From the NCBI GenBank assembly GCA_027313705.1, contig DAHVDE010000067.1, positions 1-64,000 on the forward strand: a DNA stretch of 64,000 bases, read 5' to 3'. The notes below the pieces were generated by a model. It was not told the origin of the DNA, did not search any database, and saw nothing but the letters and a program-made list of their open reading frames with translations. Of the stretch, positions 16,323 to 23,732 are shown piece by piece (within the stretch, counting starts at the first letter, position 1; each line of letters starts with the position of its first letter). A program made the translations under genes and the position numbers. This DNA is from Actinomycetota bacterium. GTDB taxonomy: Bacteria; Actinomycetota; Actinomycetes; Streptosporangiales; Streptosporangiaceae.

Positions 16323-17303
16323 GTGACTGACTTGCTCACTTACCGGGACGCGGTCGCGGAGGGAATCGCGCGCGAGATGCGGCGCGACCCCTCCGTGGTG
16401 TGCCTCGGCGAGGACATCGGGGCAGCGGAGGGCGTGTTCAAGACGACAGCAGGCCTGTTCAGGGAGTTCGGCAGGGAGCGGGTCTGGGACACCCCGATCT
16501 CCGAGCAGGCCATCGTCGGCGCGGCGATGGGTGCCGCGCTCACCGGCCTGCGGCCGGTCGCCGAGATCATGTTCTCCGACTTTCTCGCCTGCTGCTGGGA
16601 CTACATCGCGAACGAGATCCCCAAGATCAGGTACATGACCGGCGGTCAGGTCACGGTTCCGCTCGTGGTGCGGACGGCCAACGGCGGCGGGCTCGGCTTC
16701 GGTGCCCAGCATTCGCAGGCCGTGGAGAACTGGGCGCTGACCGTGCCTGGGCTGAAGATCGTCGCGCCGTCCACCCCTGCCGACGTGGTCGGACTGATGG
16801 CGTCGGCGATCAGGTCGCCCGACCCGGTGATCTTCTTCGAGCACAAGGGGTTGTTTGCGAGCAAGGGCGAGCCTGCGCCGCCAGGGCACGTGGTCGACCT
16901 CGGGCGGGCGGCGATCGTCAGGCCGGGCACCGACCTGACGATCGTGGCGCTCGCCTACACCGTGCCGATCGCGCTCGCAGCGGCCGATCAACTGGCCGCC
17001 GCCGGAGTCAGCGCCGAGGTCATCGACCTGCGGTGCCTGGTGCCGCTCGACATGGCCACGGTGCTCGCGTCGGTCGGGCGCACTTCGCGGGTACTGACCG
17101 TGGAGGAGAATCCCTACCAGGGTGGCTGGGGCGGTACTGTCGTCTCGATCATCGCCGAGGAAGGCTTCGAACTGCTTGACGCTCCGGCCAAGCGGGTCGC
17201 CGCCGAGTGCGTGCCGCTGCCATTCGCCAATTCCCTGGAAGAGCAGGTCATCCCGACCGCGGCCAAGGTCGTGCGGGCCGCACGGACGCTACTGGAGTAC
17301 TGA
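16323..17303 (+). CDS. TPP-dependent 2-oxo acid/acetoin dehydrogenase E1 beta subunit
   Basis: The protein has 326 residues from a GTG with GGAGGTG upstream. It has a transketolase-like pyrimidine domain: LGEDIGAAEGVFKTTAGL, then DTPISEQAIVGAAMGAALTGL and AEIMFSDF. It also has a C-terminal transketolase domain (TVEENPYQGGWGGTV). The catalytic Glu that activates TPP would be in the conserved GED segment. It pairs with the alpha subunit upstream; a 46-nt gap separates them. A short acyl-carrier E2 gene is not found before the bicupin gene, which starts 2 nt after its stop. Confidence 0.88.
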   Translation: MTDLLTYRDAVAEGIAREMRRDPSVVCLGEDIGAAEGVFKTTAGLFREFGRERVWDTPISEQAIVGAAMGAALTGLRPVAEIMFSDFLACCWDYIANEIPKIRYMTGGQVTVPLVVRTANGGGLGFGAQHSQAVENWALTVPGLKIVAPSTPADVVGLMASAIRSPDPVIFFEHKGLFASKGEPAPPGHVVDLGRAAIVRPGTDLTIVALAYTVPIALAAADQLAAAGVSAEVIDLRCLVPLDMATVLASVGRTSRVLTVEENPYQGGWGGTVVSIIAEEGFELLDAPAKRVAAECVPLPFANSLEEQVIPTAAKVVRAARTLLEY

Positions 17304-17304
17304 A

Positions 17305-18213
17305 GTGGAATCTCGGCACCTCGTTGCCCGCGCCGCCGACGCTGACTACCGCGAGCCTGGCGGCTGGGCAGCGGCGGCGAGCGGCTATCTGCGCTGGTCG
17401 GTGGTCGGGGAGCAAACCGGCGCGCCGAGCACCGGATTCGGCGTCTGCCTGCTCGAGCCTGACGGCTGCATCCCTGCCCACGTGCACTCGTTCGAAGAGA
17501 CGTTTTACGTGCTTGAAGGCAGCGGCGTCATCAGCTTGCCTGACGGGGCGTTCGAGGTCGGCACCGGCGACTACGGGCTGATTCCTGTGGGTACACCGCA
17601 CGCCTGGCGGAATTTTGGCGGGAAAAAATTCAGGTTCGCTGAGATGCAGGGACCGGCGCCGCGTTCGCGGTTCGGCGGCGATACGTACCTCGTCGAACTG
17701 CCGGCCGCGCAACCTGTGCCGATCGACGTGCGTGACCCGCGTAACCGGGTGTTCGGCAACATCACCGCGGCGCACATGGACCCGCGCAAGCAGGGCCAGG
17801 CGCTGCTCGCGCTTTCTGCCAGCATGCGGACCGCGCTGCTTGTCTACAGCGGGATCGGCGTCAAGATGATGGTCGACTCCGATCTCGGAGCCGAACTGAC
17901 CACGATGTTCATGGTCCAGTACGACCCGGACGGCAAGGCGGGCCAGCACGATCATCCGTTCGACGAGACCTACCTGATCCTCGAGGGCGCCACCGACGCC
18001 GAGTTCGACGGGACGCGGTACCGGCTCGAAGCGGGCGATATCGCCTGGGCGGGCGTCGGGTGCGTGCACGGGTTCACCAACGCGGGAGACGGGCCGGTGC
18101 GCTGGCTGGAAACGCAGTCGCCGCAGCCGCCTGGGCGTCACTCTTACCGGTTCGCGCGCGACTGGCAGTACCTTGAGCAGGCACTTGCCCGGAATGGGGA
18201 AACAGATGGCTGA
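17305..18213 (+). CDS. Bicupin (two cupin_2 domains)
   Basis: The protein has 302 residues from the GTG at 17305, directly behind the E1 beta stop. The first cupin has IPAHVHSFEETFYVLEGSG and GDYGLIPVGTPHAWRN. The second has GQHDHPFDETYLILEGATD and GDIAWAGVGCVHGFTN. Both keep the HxH...E and ...H metal ligands, so both sites could bind metal. The arrangement resembles (S)-ureidoglycine aminohydrolase-type and other bicupin enzymes, but no single activity is diagnosable. Its last 8 nt overlap the next gene. It likely acts on an intermediate of the same operon. Confidence 0.8.
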   Translation: MESRHLVARAADADYREPGGWAAAASGYLRWSVVGEQTGAPSTGFGVCLLEPDGCIPAHVHSFEETFYVLEGSGVISLPDGAFEVGTGDYGLIPVGTPHAWRNFGGKKFRFAEMQGPAPRSRFGGDTYLVELPAAQPVPIDVRDPRNRVFGNITAAHMDPRKQGQALLALSASMRTALLVYSGIGVKMMVDSDLGAELTTMFMVQYDPDGKAGQHDHPFDETYLILEGATDAEFDGTRYRLEAGDIAWAGVGCVHGFTNAGDGPVRWLETQSPQPPGRHSYRFARDWQYLEQALARNGETDG

Positions 18214-18910
18214 CCGGACCACGCTGCTGGTGATCGGCGGTACCTCGGGGATCGGCCTGGAGATGGCCAAGCGCGCCGAGGCAAGGGGCGAAGAGGTGAT
18301 CTTGTCGGGGCGGGACGCCGGGCGCGCCGCCGAGGTTGCGGCCGAGGTCGGCGCGGACGCGCGGGGCATCGCGCTCGACATCGGCAGGCCAGACTCGATC
18401 GCGGCCGCGCTGGCCGGGGTGGGCAAGGTTGATCACCTGGTGCTCGCGGCGATAGAGAGGGACGCGAACACCGTCGCCGATTACGACATCGGGCGGGCAA
18501 TGTACCTGACCACGCTCAAGCTGGTCGGCTATCTGGAAGTAATCCACACGCTGCTGCCCAGGCTGACGCAGACCGCGTCGATCGTGCTGTTCGGCGGGCT
18601 GGCCAAGGACCGGCCCTACCCCGGTTCGACGACGGTATCCACAATTAACGGCGGTGTGACTGGCATGGTGCACACGCTCGTGGTTGAGTTGAGTCCTGTC
18701 AGGGTGAACGCGATCCACCCTGGGATCGTGGGCGACAGCCCGTTCTGGAGCGGCAAGCCCGACCACGTGCTCGAGGGGTACGTGGCGCGGACGCCGACGG
18801 GCAAACTCGCGACCATGGCGGATGTGGCTGACGCGGCCGAGTTCTTGCTGCGCAATCAGTCGGTGAACGGGGTGCACCTGAATGTGGACGGAGGCTGGCT
18901 GCTCACGTGA
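18206..18910 (+). CDS. SDR-fold protein lacking the YxxxK catalytic pair
   Basis: The protein has 234 residues from the ATG at 18206 (GGGGAA upstream), overlapping the bicupin by 8 nt. The nucleotide-binding motif VIGGTSGIGLEMAKRA is intact and the C-terminus (VNGVHLNVDGGWLLT) is SDR-like. Where YxxxK is expected the sequence reads VSTINGGV, so the catalytic Tyr and Lys are replaced by Val and Asn. The preceding Ser region is LFGGLAKD. It is probably a non-classical or non-catalytic SDR, or one using other residues. It sits between the bicupin and the dehydrogenase-like gene. Confidence 0.78.
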   Translation: MADRTTLLVIGGTSGIGLEMAKRAEARGEEVILSGRDAGRAAEVAAEVGADARGIALDIGRPDSIAAALAGVGKVDHLVLAAIERDANTVADYDIGRAMYLTTLKLVGYLEVIHTLLPRLTQTASIVLFGGLAKDRPYPGSTTVSTINGGVTGMVHTLVVELSPVRVNAIHPGIVGDSPFWSGKPDHVLEGYVARTPTGKLATMADVADAAEFLLRNQSVNGVHLNVDGGWLLT

Positions 18911-18937
18911 TCGCGTGAGCAGCCAGGATGAGGCTGC

Positions 18938-19825
18938 ATGAGCGGAGAACTGCGCGTCGCCGTTATAGGCACCGGGCGGATGGGCGCGGCGATGGTCGGG
19001 CGGCTGCGCTCGGCCGGCGCCGACGTGGTCGTCTACAACCGCACCCCGGCCCGCGCGAGCGAGGTGGCGGCGGCGACCGGGGCACGGGTTGCCGGAAGTG
19101 CGGCCGAGGCGGCAGCCGCGGCGCCGGTGCTGCTCGTGTCGCTGGCCGACGACGCGGCCGTCGCCGAGGTTTACGGCGGGCCGCTTGGCATACTGGCCGG
19201 CCTGCCGGCGGGTACCGTGATCGCGGACACGAGCACGGTCGATCCTGCGACGGTGACTGGCATGGCCGCGCGAGTGGCTGGACAGGGTGCCTGGCTGCTC
19301 GATGCTCCGGTATCTGGCAGCGTGCCAAGCGTGGCGCAGGGGATGCTGACCGTGCTGGCCGGCGGAGAGGCCGCCGCGCTCGAGGTCGCAAGGCCGGTGC
19401 TCGACGTGCTGGCCAAGCAGGTCTTCCACCTGGGACCTTCTGGTTCAGGCGCGGTAATGAAACTGGCCGTTAACTCGATGGTGCACTCGCTGAACCAGTC
19501 GCTTTCCGAGGCGCTCGTGCTCGCGGAGAAGGCCGGGGTCAGGCCGAGCCTGGCTTATGACGTGATCGCGGCGAGCGTAGCCGGGGCGCCTTTCGTGCAG
19601 TACAAACGGCAGGCGTTCACGAATCCCCAGGACACGCCGGTCGCCTTCACCCTTGAACTGGTCGCCAAGGACCTTGGCCTGGTGCTCGTCCTTGCCGAGA
19701 GGGTGGGCGCGCGGCTGCCGCAGGCCGCCGTGAACCGGCTGGCCGCGCAGGACGCAGTAGCGGCCGGGCTCGGGCAGCACGACATGGCGGCGATGGCCAG
19801 CCTGCTCCGCCAGCAAACCGCCTGA
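18938..19825 (+). CDS. NAD(P)-dependent beta-hydroxyacid dehydrogenase (3-hydroxyisobutyrate dehydrogenase family)
   Basis: The protein has 295 residues. The N-terminal Rossmann motif is VAVIGTGRMGAAMVGRL (8-24). Substrate-binding DAPVSGSVPSVAQG and catalytic Lys175 in GSGAVMKLAVNSM follow, then the all-alpha C-terminal domain. The family oxidises beta-hydroxy acids (3-hydroxyisobutyrate, tartronate semialdehyde/glycerate and similar). It is the last gene of the M24-E1 operon, 27 nt after the SDR-like gene, and is followed by a strong hairpin. The exact substrate is not readable. Confidence 0.88.
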   Translation: MSGELRVAVIGTGRMGAAMVGRLRSAGADVVVYNRTPARASEVAAATGARVAGSAAEAAAAAPVLLVSLADDAAVAEVYGGPLGILAGLPAGTVIADTSTVDPATVTGMAARVAGQGAWLLDAPVSGSVPSVAQGMLTVLAGGEAAALEVARPVLDVLAKQVFHLGPSGSGAVMKLAVNSMVHSLNQSLSEALVLAEKAGVRPSLAYDVIAASVAGAPFVQYKRQAFTNPQDTPVAFTLELVAKDLGLVLVLAERVGARLPQAAVNRLAAQDAVAAGLGQHDMAAMASLLRQQTA

Positions 19826-19835
19826 GCCGGGGTGT

Positions 19836-19855
19836 TAAGCGATTGTGTACGCTTA
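19836..19855. promoter_or_regulatory. Palindrome, possible operator upstream of the XRE-cupin gene
   Basis: TAAGCG (19836-19841) and CGCTTA (19850-19855) form a perfect 6-bp inverted repeat with an 8-nt spacer, about 90 nt before the regulator gene. Position and symmetry suggest an autoregulatory operator; this is untested. Confidence 0.35.
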
Positions 19856-19880
19856 GAGGGATTAGCACCGGCGGTCCAGG

Positions 19881-19914
19881 CCGCGGGCCGGTGTCCGCAG
19901 GCACCGGCCCGCGG
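19881..19914. terminator. 13-bp GC hairpin
   Basis: CCGCGGGCCGGTG (19881-19893) pairs perfectly with CACCGGCCCGCGG (19902-19914) around an 8-nt loop. There is no U-tract. It lies between the dehydrogenase stop and the XRE-cupin start, so it could end the upstream operon or shape the regulator's leader. Confidence 0.55.
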
Positions 19915-19945
19915 ACCGTATCTCGCTGGGGAGGTTAACGATCCA

Positions 19946-20803
19946 GTGTCAGCGCAGCCAGATCCGCCGATAGGACAGCGCATCAGGGAAGAGCGGCTCA
20001 GGCGCGGCTACAACCTCAGAACCCTGGCCCGCGCGGTCAACGTGTCAGCCAGTCACATCTCTCAGATCGAGACGGGTAAGTGCCGTCCGTCAGTCAGCAC
20101 GCTCTATGCCATCACCACCGTCCTCGGCGTGTCGATCGACGACATCTTCGAGGGCGCGGCCGACACGGGACTAGGGGCTGGCGTGGCCGAGGCCGGGCTC
20201 GGGACTCGCATTAGCTCCGGCCTGCCCGTCTCCGGCCTGCCCGTCTCCGGCCCCGAGGATCTGGAAGCAGTCTCCGAGGTCGCTGCAGGCGCACTCGACG
20301 ACGAAGCGCTCGAGGGTGACGCCGAACTGATGCCTGCCGAGATGGCCAGGGCAGCCGCACTCGGCGGCGCGGCAGGTCGGCCGGTGCTTGGTTCAGGCGC
20401 ACTCGCGCCTGGTGCGGCCGCGGCCCTGGTAGCCCTGGCATCTGAGCACGCCAGGAGGGTCGGGCCGGTGGTAGGGTCCGGCGAGCGCGAGACACTCGAA
20501 CTAGATTCAGGAGTTACCTGGGAGCGGCTGGGGCACGTCCCTGGCCTGCAGGTCGACTTCTTGCTGATCACGTATGCACCAGGCGGGAGCTCGTCGAGCA
20601 CTGACCAGCTGATGAGACACCAGGGCACCGAGTACGGCTACTTGATCTCAGGCGAGCTGATCATCACGCTCGGCTTCAGTGAATACAAGATCGTTCCAGG
20701 CGACGCTATCTGCTTCTCCTCTGCTACCCCGCACCGGTACCGCAACGAGGGCTCGGAGCAGGCCGTCGGTGTCTGGTTCGTGGCCAACCCCGACGCACTC
20801 TGA
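19946..20803 (+). CDS. XRE-family HTH regulator with C-terminal cupin
   Basis: The protein has 285 residues from the GTG at 19946 (GGGGAGG 11 nt upstream); the open frame begins further upstream but overlaps the hairpin. The N-terminal HTH_3 reads IGQRIREERLRRGYNLRTLA, then VSASHISQIETGKCRPSVST. The C-terminal cupin_2 (EYGYLISGELIITLGFSEYK, then PGDAICFSSATPHRYRNEG) is the effector-binding domain of this regulator class. A low-complexity linker of roughly 110 residues (with a GLPVS duplication) separates them, making the protein about 90 residues longer than the usual 190. It likely controls the flanking catabolic and transport genes. Confidence 0.85.
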   Translation: MSAQPDPPIGQRIREERLRRGYNLRTLARAVNVSASHISQIETGKCRPSVSTLYAITTVLGVSIDDIFEGAADTGLGAGVAEAGLGTRISSGLPVSGLPVSGPEDLEAVSEVAAGALDDEALEGDAELMPAEMARAAALGGAAGRPVLGSGALAPGAAAALVALASEHARRVGPVVGSGERETLELDSGVTWERLGHVPGLQVDFLLITYAPGGSSSSTDQLMRHQGTEYGYLISGELIITLGFSEYKIVPGDAICFSSATPHRYRNEGSEQAVGVWFVANPDAL

Positions 20804-20892
20804 GGCACCATCCGCCCGGCGCGGTGTTCGCGAAGCAGGACAGAACAGTAATAGTTGATGAACGCATCATGTTAAGTAGTTTTCAGTGTCTC

Positions 20893-20921
20893 TTTACAGT
20901 GATCCGGACCCTGCCTAGACT
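20893..20921 (+). promoter_or_regulatory. Likely promoter of the amidohydrolase gene
   Basis: TTTACA (20893-20898) and TAGACT (20916-20921) are spaced 17 nt apart. They lie in the 281-bp gap before the amidohydrolase gene, in unusually AT-rich surroundings. A short palindrome (TGATG-aacg-CATCA, 20856-20869) lies about 25 nt upstream and could be an operator. Confidence 0.45.
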
Positions 20922-21084
20922 GCTGACCACGTTCCTGCTGTGGGCATTCGAGCGAGAGGCGGATCATGTCCGCGGTTGCGCCGGATTCTCTTGCCTGGTC
21001 ATTGGCGGTGCCAATCGGCTGGCCGGTCGCCGGGCACGGCTGCCGACGCTCCTGGACCGCCCCCATCACATTGGAGGAAGCTCA

Positions 21085-22548
21085 TTGACAGCCGCACAAG
21101 CACCAGAGCAGCCTGACTTCGCTCCTGGCCGTCCGATTGTGTTCCGTAACGCCACCGTTCTGACTATGGATGACGCTCACCGGGTGCTCACCGGGGCCGA
21201 CGTGCTGGTGACCGGCCAGCGGATCGAGGCGGTCGGTCCTGGGCTGGCCGTGCCTGAAGGCACGGTCGAAATCGACGCCGCCGGCGGCATCGTGATGCCT
21301 GGCATGGTCGACACGCACCGGCACATGTGGCAGACCGCGATGCGTGGCTATGGTGCCGACTGGACGCTGACTCAGTATTTCGTCTGGTATTACCTGCAGT
21401 CTGGCAAGCTGTTCCGGCCGCAGGATGTCTACGCAGGCAACTTGCTCTCCGCTATCGAGGCGATCGACGCCGGGGTGACCACGACGGTCGACTGGTCGCA
21501 CGGGCTGCAGACGGCGGACCACGCCGAGGCTGCCGTCGAGGCGCTGCGCGAGGTTCCCGGCCGGTTCGTGCTTGCCTACGGCAACATTCAGCAAGGACCC
21601 TGGGAGTGGTCCGCGGCACCTGAGTTCCGCGACTTCGTGACCAGGCACTTCAGCGGCAGCGACGACATGCTGGGCTTCCAGATGGCGTTTGACGTCCCCG
21701 GAGATGAGGCATTCCCCGAGCGCGCGGCTTTCGAGGTGGCCAGGGATCTCGGGGTTCGGGTGACCACCCATGCCGGAGTCTGGGGTGCCACCAACGACAA
21801 CGGCATCAGGCTGATGTACGAGAACGGCTTCATGACCCCGCAGACGATCTACGTGCACGCGGCCACCTTGGCAGCGGATTCCTACCACAGGATCGCTGCG
21901 ACCGGTGGTTCTGTTTCCGTGTCGACGGAGAGCGAGCAGAGCGCGGGCCAGGGATACCCGCCGACCTGGCAGCTTCGGCAGCACGACATTCCGGTGTCAC
22001 TGTCGATGGACACCAGCGTCTGGTGGAGCGGTGACCTGTTCTCCGCGATGCGGTCCACGCTCAGTGCCGACCGGGTACGCGAGCACATGCACGCGCACGA
22101 GAAGCAGGAGACGGTCACCAATCACCATCTGCGAGCCGAGCAGGTGGTCGACTGGGCCACCAGGGGCGGTGCCAGGGTGCTTGGTCTCGACAGCCTCATC
22201 GGCAGCCTCGAGCCAGGCAAGAAGGCGGACATCGTCCTGATCAAGAACGATGCTTCCCCGGTCATGTTCCCGCTGCTGCACCCCTACGGCCACGTGGTGT
22301 TCCAGGCTCAGCGCGGCGACGTGCACACCGTGGTGGTCAATGGCCGCGTGGTCAAGCACGCGCACCGCCTCGTGGGCTCCGACCTGGAGAAGGCCAGGCG
22401 GGCCACGGAGGAGACAACAGAATACCTGATGGGAGAACTCGGCCAGCAGGCCTGGACCGAGGGCATGCATCCGGAGATCCCGGAGAAGCGGGTAATCAAG
22501 AACCCGTACACCTACACCTACGAAGACAACGTGGCTGACGCTAGCTAG
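21085..22548 (+). CDS. Amidohydrolase / chlorohydrolase-family deaminase (TRZ/ATZ-like)
   Basis: The protein has 487 residues from the TTG at 21085, with GGAGGAAG upstream. The metal-dependent amidohydrolase layout is clear. An N-terminal beta-sandwich strand (IVFRNATVLTMDD) is followed by His78 and His80 in VDTHRHMWQ, His229 in VTTHAGVWG and Asp309 in LSMDTSVWW. The C-terminal ARVLGLDSLIGSLEPGKKAD is typical of cytosine-deaminase/chlorohydrolase relatives. Such enzymes deaminate or dechlorinate aminated heterocycles; the substrate here is unknown. It is followed, after a hairpin, by a complete ABC importer that may deliver the substrate. Confidence 0.85.
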   Translation: MTAAQAPEQPDFAPGRPIVFRNATVLTMDDAHRVLTGADVLVTGQRIEAVGPGLAVPEGTVEIDAAGGIVMPGMVDTHRHMWQTAMRGYGADWTLTQYFVWYYLQSGKLFRPQDVYAGNLLSAIEAIDAGVTTTVDWSHGLQTADHAEAAVEALREVPGRFVLAYGNIQQGPWEWSAAPEFRDFVTRHFSGSDDMLGFQMAFDVPGDEAFPERAAFEVARDLGVRVTTHAGVWGATNDNGIRLMYENGFMTPQTIYVHAATLAADSYHRIAATGGSVSVSTESEQSAGQGYPPTWQLRQHDIPVSLSMDTSVWWSGDLFSAMRSTLSADRVREHMHAHEKQETVTNHHLRAEQVVDWATRGGARVLGLDSLIGSLEPGKKADIVLIKNDASPVMFPLLHPYGHVVFQAQRGDVHTVVVNGRVVKHAHRLVGSDLEKARRATEETTEYLMGELGQQAWTEGMHPEIPEKRVIKNPYTYTYEDNVADAS

Positions 22549-22562
22549 TTCAAGCCGCTAAC

Positions 22563-22594
22563 CCGGTGGGCCGGGCTGCCACCCGACCCACCGG
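22563..22594. terminator. 8-bp hairpin between amidohydrolase and ABC genes
   Basis: CCGGTGGG (22563-22570) and CCCACCGG (22587-22594) form a perfect stem with a 16-nt loop, 15 nt after the amidohydrolase stop. With no T-run downstream it may be a Rho-type or partial terminator, or a processing element ahead of the binding-protein gene. Confidence 0.4.
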
Positions 22595-22641
22595 CAATCA
22601 CCCACCCACCCTGCAAGTGAGCAAGCACAAGGAGTCTAGCC

Positions 22642-23730
22642 GTGACAGGCATGTCCAGGGCAAAGCGGCGATGCCGCCAGCAGCAGTCCCGCGCACACCA
22701 GCGCCGCACGAGCCTGACGGTCGCGGCGGTCGCCGCGACCGGTCTCGTACTAGCCGCCTGCGGAAGCAGCGGCACAAGCAGCAGTTCCGCTCCCGCGTCT
22801 GGCGCCTCGTCGAGCAGCAAGCCGGTCAACATCGCGTACCTGTCTTTCGCGGTGGAGAACAGCTACGACGCGCCCATGCTGGCCGCCGCCCAGGCGGTAG
22901 CCGACGACGACCACGCGACGATGAAGGTTTTCGACGCCAACAACAGCCCGCAGACTCAGTACTCACAGCTTCAGGACGTCATCGCCTCTGGCCAGTACAA
23001 CGGCATCATCGTCCAGCCGATCTTCGGCACCGGGCTGATCTCGCTGGTCAAGCAGGCCATCGCCAAGGGCATCAAGGTCGTCAACATGGACCAGATCCTC
23101 GGTCCTGACCTGTCGACTGACGCACCGCAGGTGCCTGGCCTGTCGGCGAATGTCACGTTCGTGCCGACCGAGATAGGCACTAAGCTCGGCAACCTCGTTG
23201 TCCAGGCATGCAAGGCCAAGCACCTTTCTCCGTGCAACGTCGGCTACCTGTATGACATCAAGGCTTCCGCCCTCGACGTGGCCATCAACGGCGCCTTCAC
23301 CAAGGCCATCAAGGCCGACCCGAGCGTCAAGGTCGTCGCCCAGGGCCAGAGCTTCTTCAGCCCGACGGTTGGTCTCACCGCAGTGCAGAACATGCTTGCG
23401 GCCAACCCCGGCCTCAACCTGATCGTCGGTTCTGACCAGGGCATCGAAGGCGGCGCCCAGGCGGTCGCCTCCGCGCACAAGACGGGCAAGGTAATCCTCG
23501 TCGGTTACGGCGCCAGCGCGGCCGCGCTGGCCGGGGTCAAGTCGGGCGCCTGGTATGCCGATGTCGCGCAGGCTCCGGCCAGCGAAGGCCGCCTTGCGGT
23601 CCAGGCGCTCGTCGCTGCCATCGAGACCGGCAAGAACAGCGGCGGCATCGACCCGGTGGCGCAGCTTCCCGACGGCGGGATCGTGACCAAGGCGAACGTG
23701 GACCAGTTCACCGCCGAGTGGCCGGGCTGA
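22642..23730 (+). CDS. ABC importer substrate-binding lipoprotein (ribose/sugar type)
   Basis: The protein has 362 residues from a GTG (AAGGAG upstream). A basic N-terminus and hydrophobic stretch end in the lipobox LVLAAC with Cys40, so it is a lipid-anchored extracellular protein. A Ser-rich linker is followed by a Peripla_BP_4 domain: NIAYLSFAVENSYDAPMLAA, GIIVQPIFGTG and DPSVKVVAQGQSF. It is the first gene of a three-gene importer whose ATPase starts 2 nt after its stop. Ligands of this family are mostly sugars or sugar-like polyols, but the pairing with a deaminase-type amidohydrolase leaves the substrate open. Confidence 0.87.
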   Translation: MTGMSRAKRRCRQQQSRAHQRRTSLTVAAVAATGLVLAACGSSGTSSSSAPASGASSSSKPVNIAYLSFAVENSYDAPMLAAAQAVADDDHATMKVFDANNSPQTQYSQLQDVIASGQYNGIIVQPIFGTGLISLVKQAIAKGIKVVNMDQILGPDLSTDAPQVPGLSANVTFVPTEIGTKLGNLVVQACKAKHLSPCNVGYLYDIKASALDVAINGAFTKAIKADPSVKVVAQGQSFFSPTVGLTAVQNMLAANPGLNLIVGSDQGIEGGAQAVASAHKTGKVILVGYGASAAALAGVKSGAWYADVAQAPASEGRLAVQALVAAIETGKNSGGIDPVAQLPDGGIVTKANVDQFTAEWPG

Positions 23731-23732
23731 TA

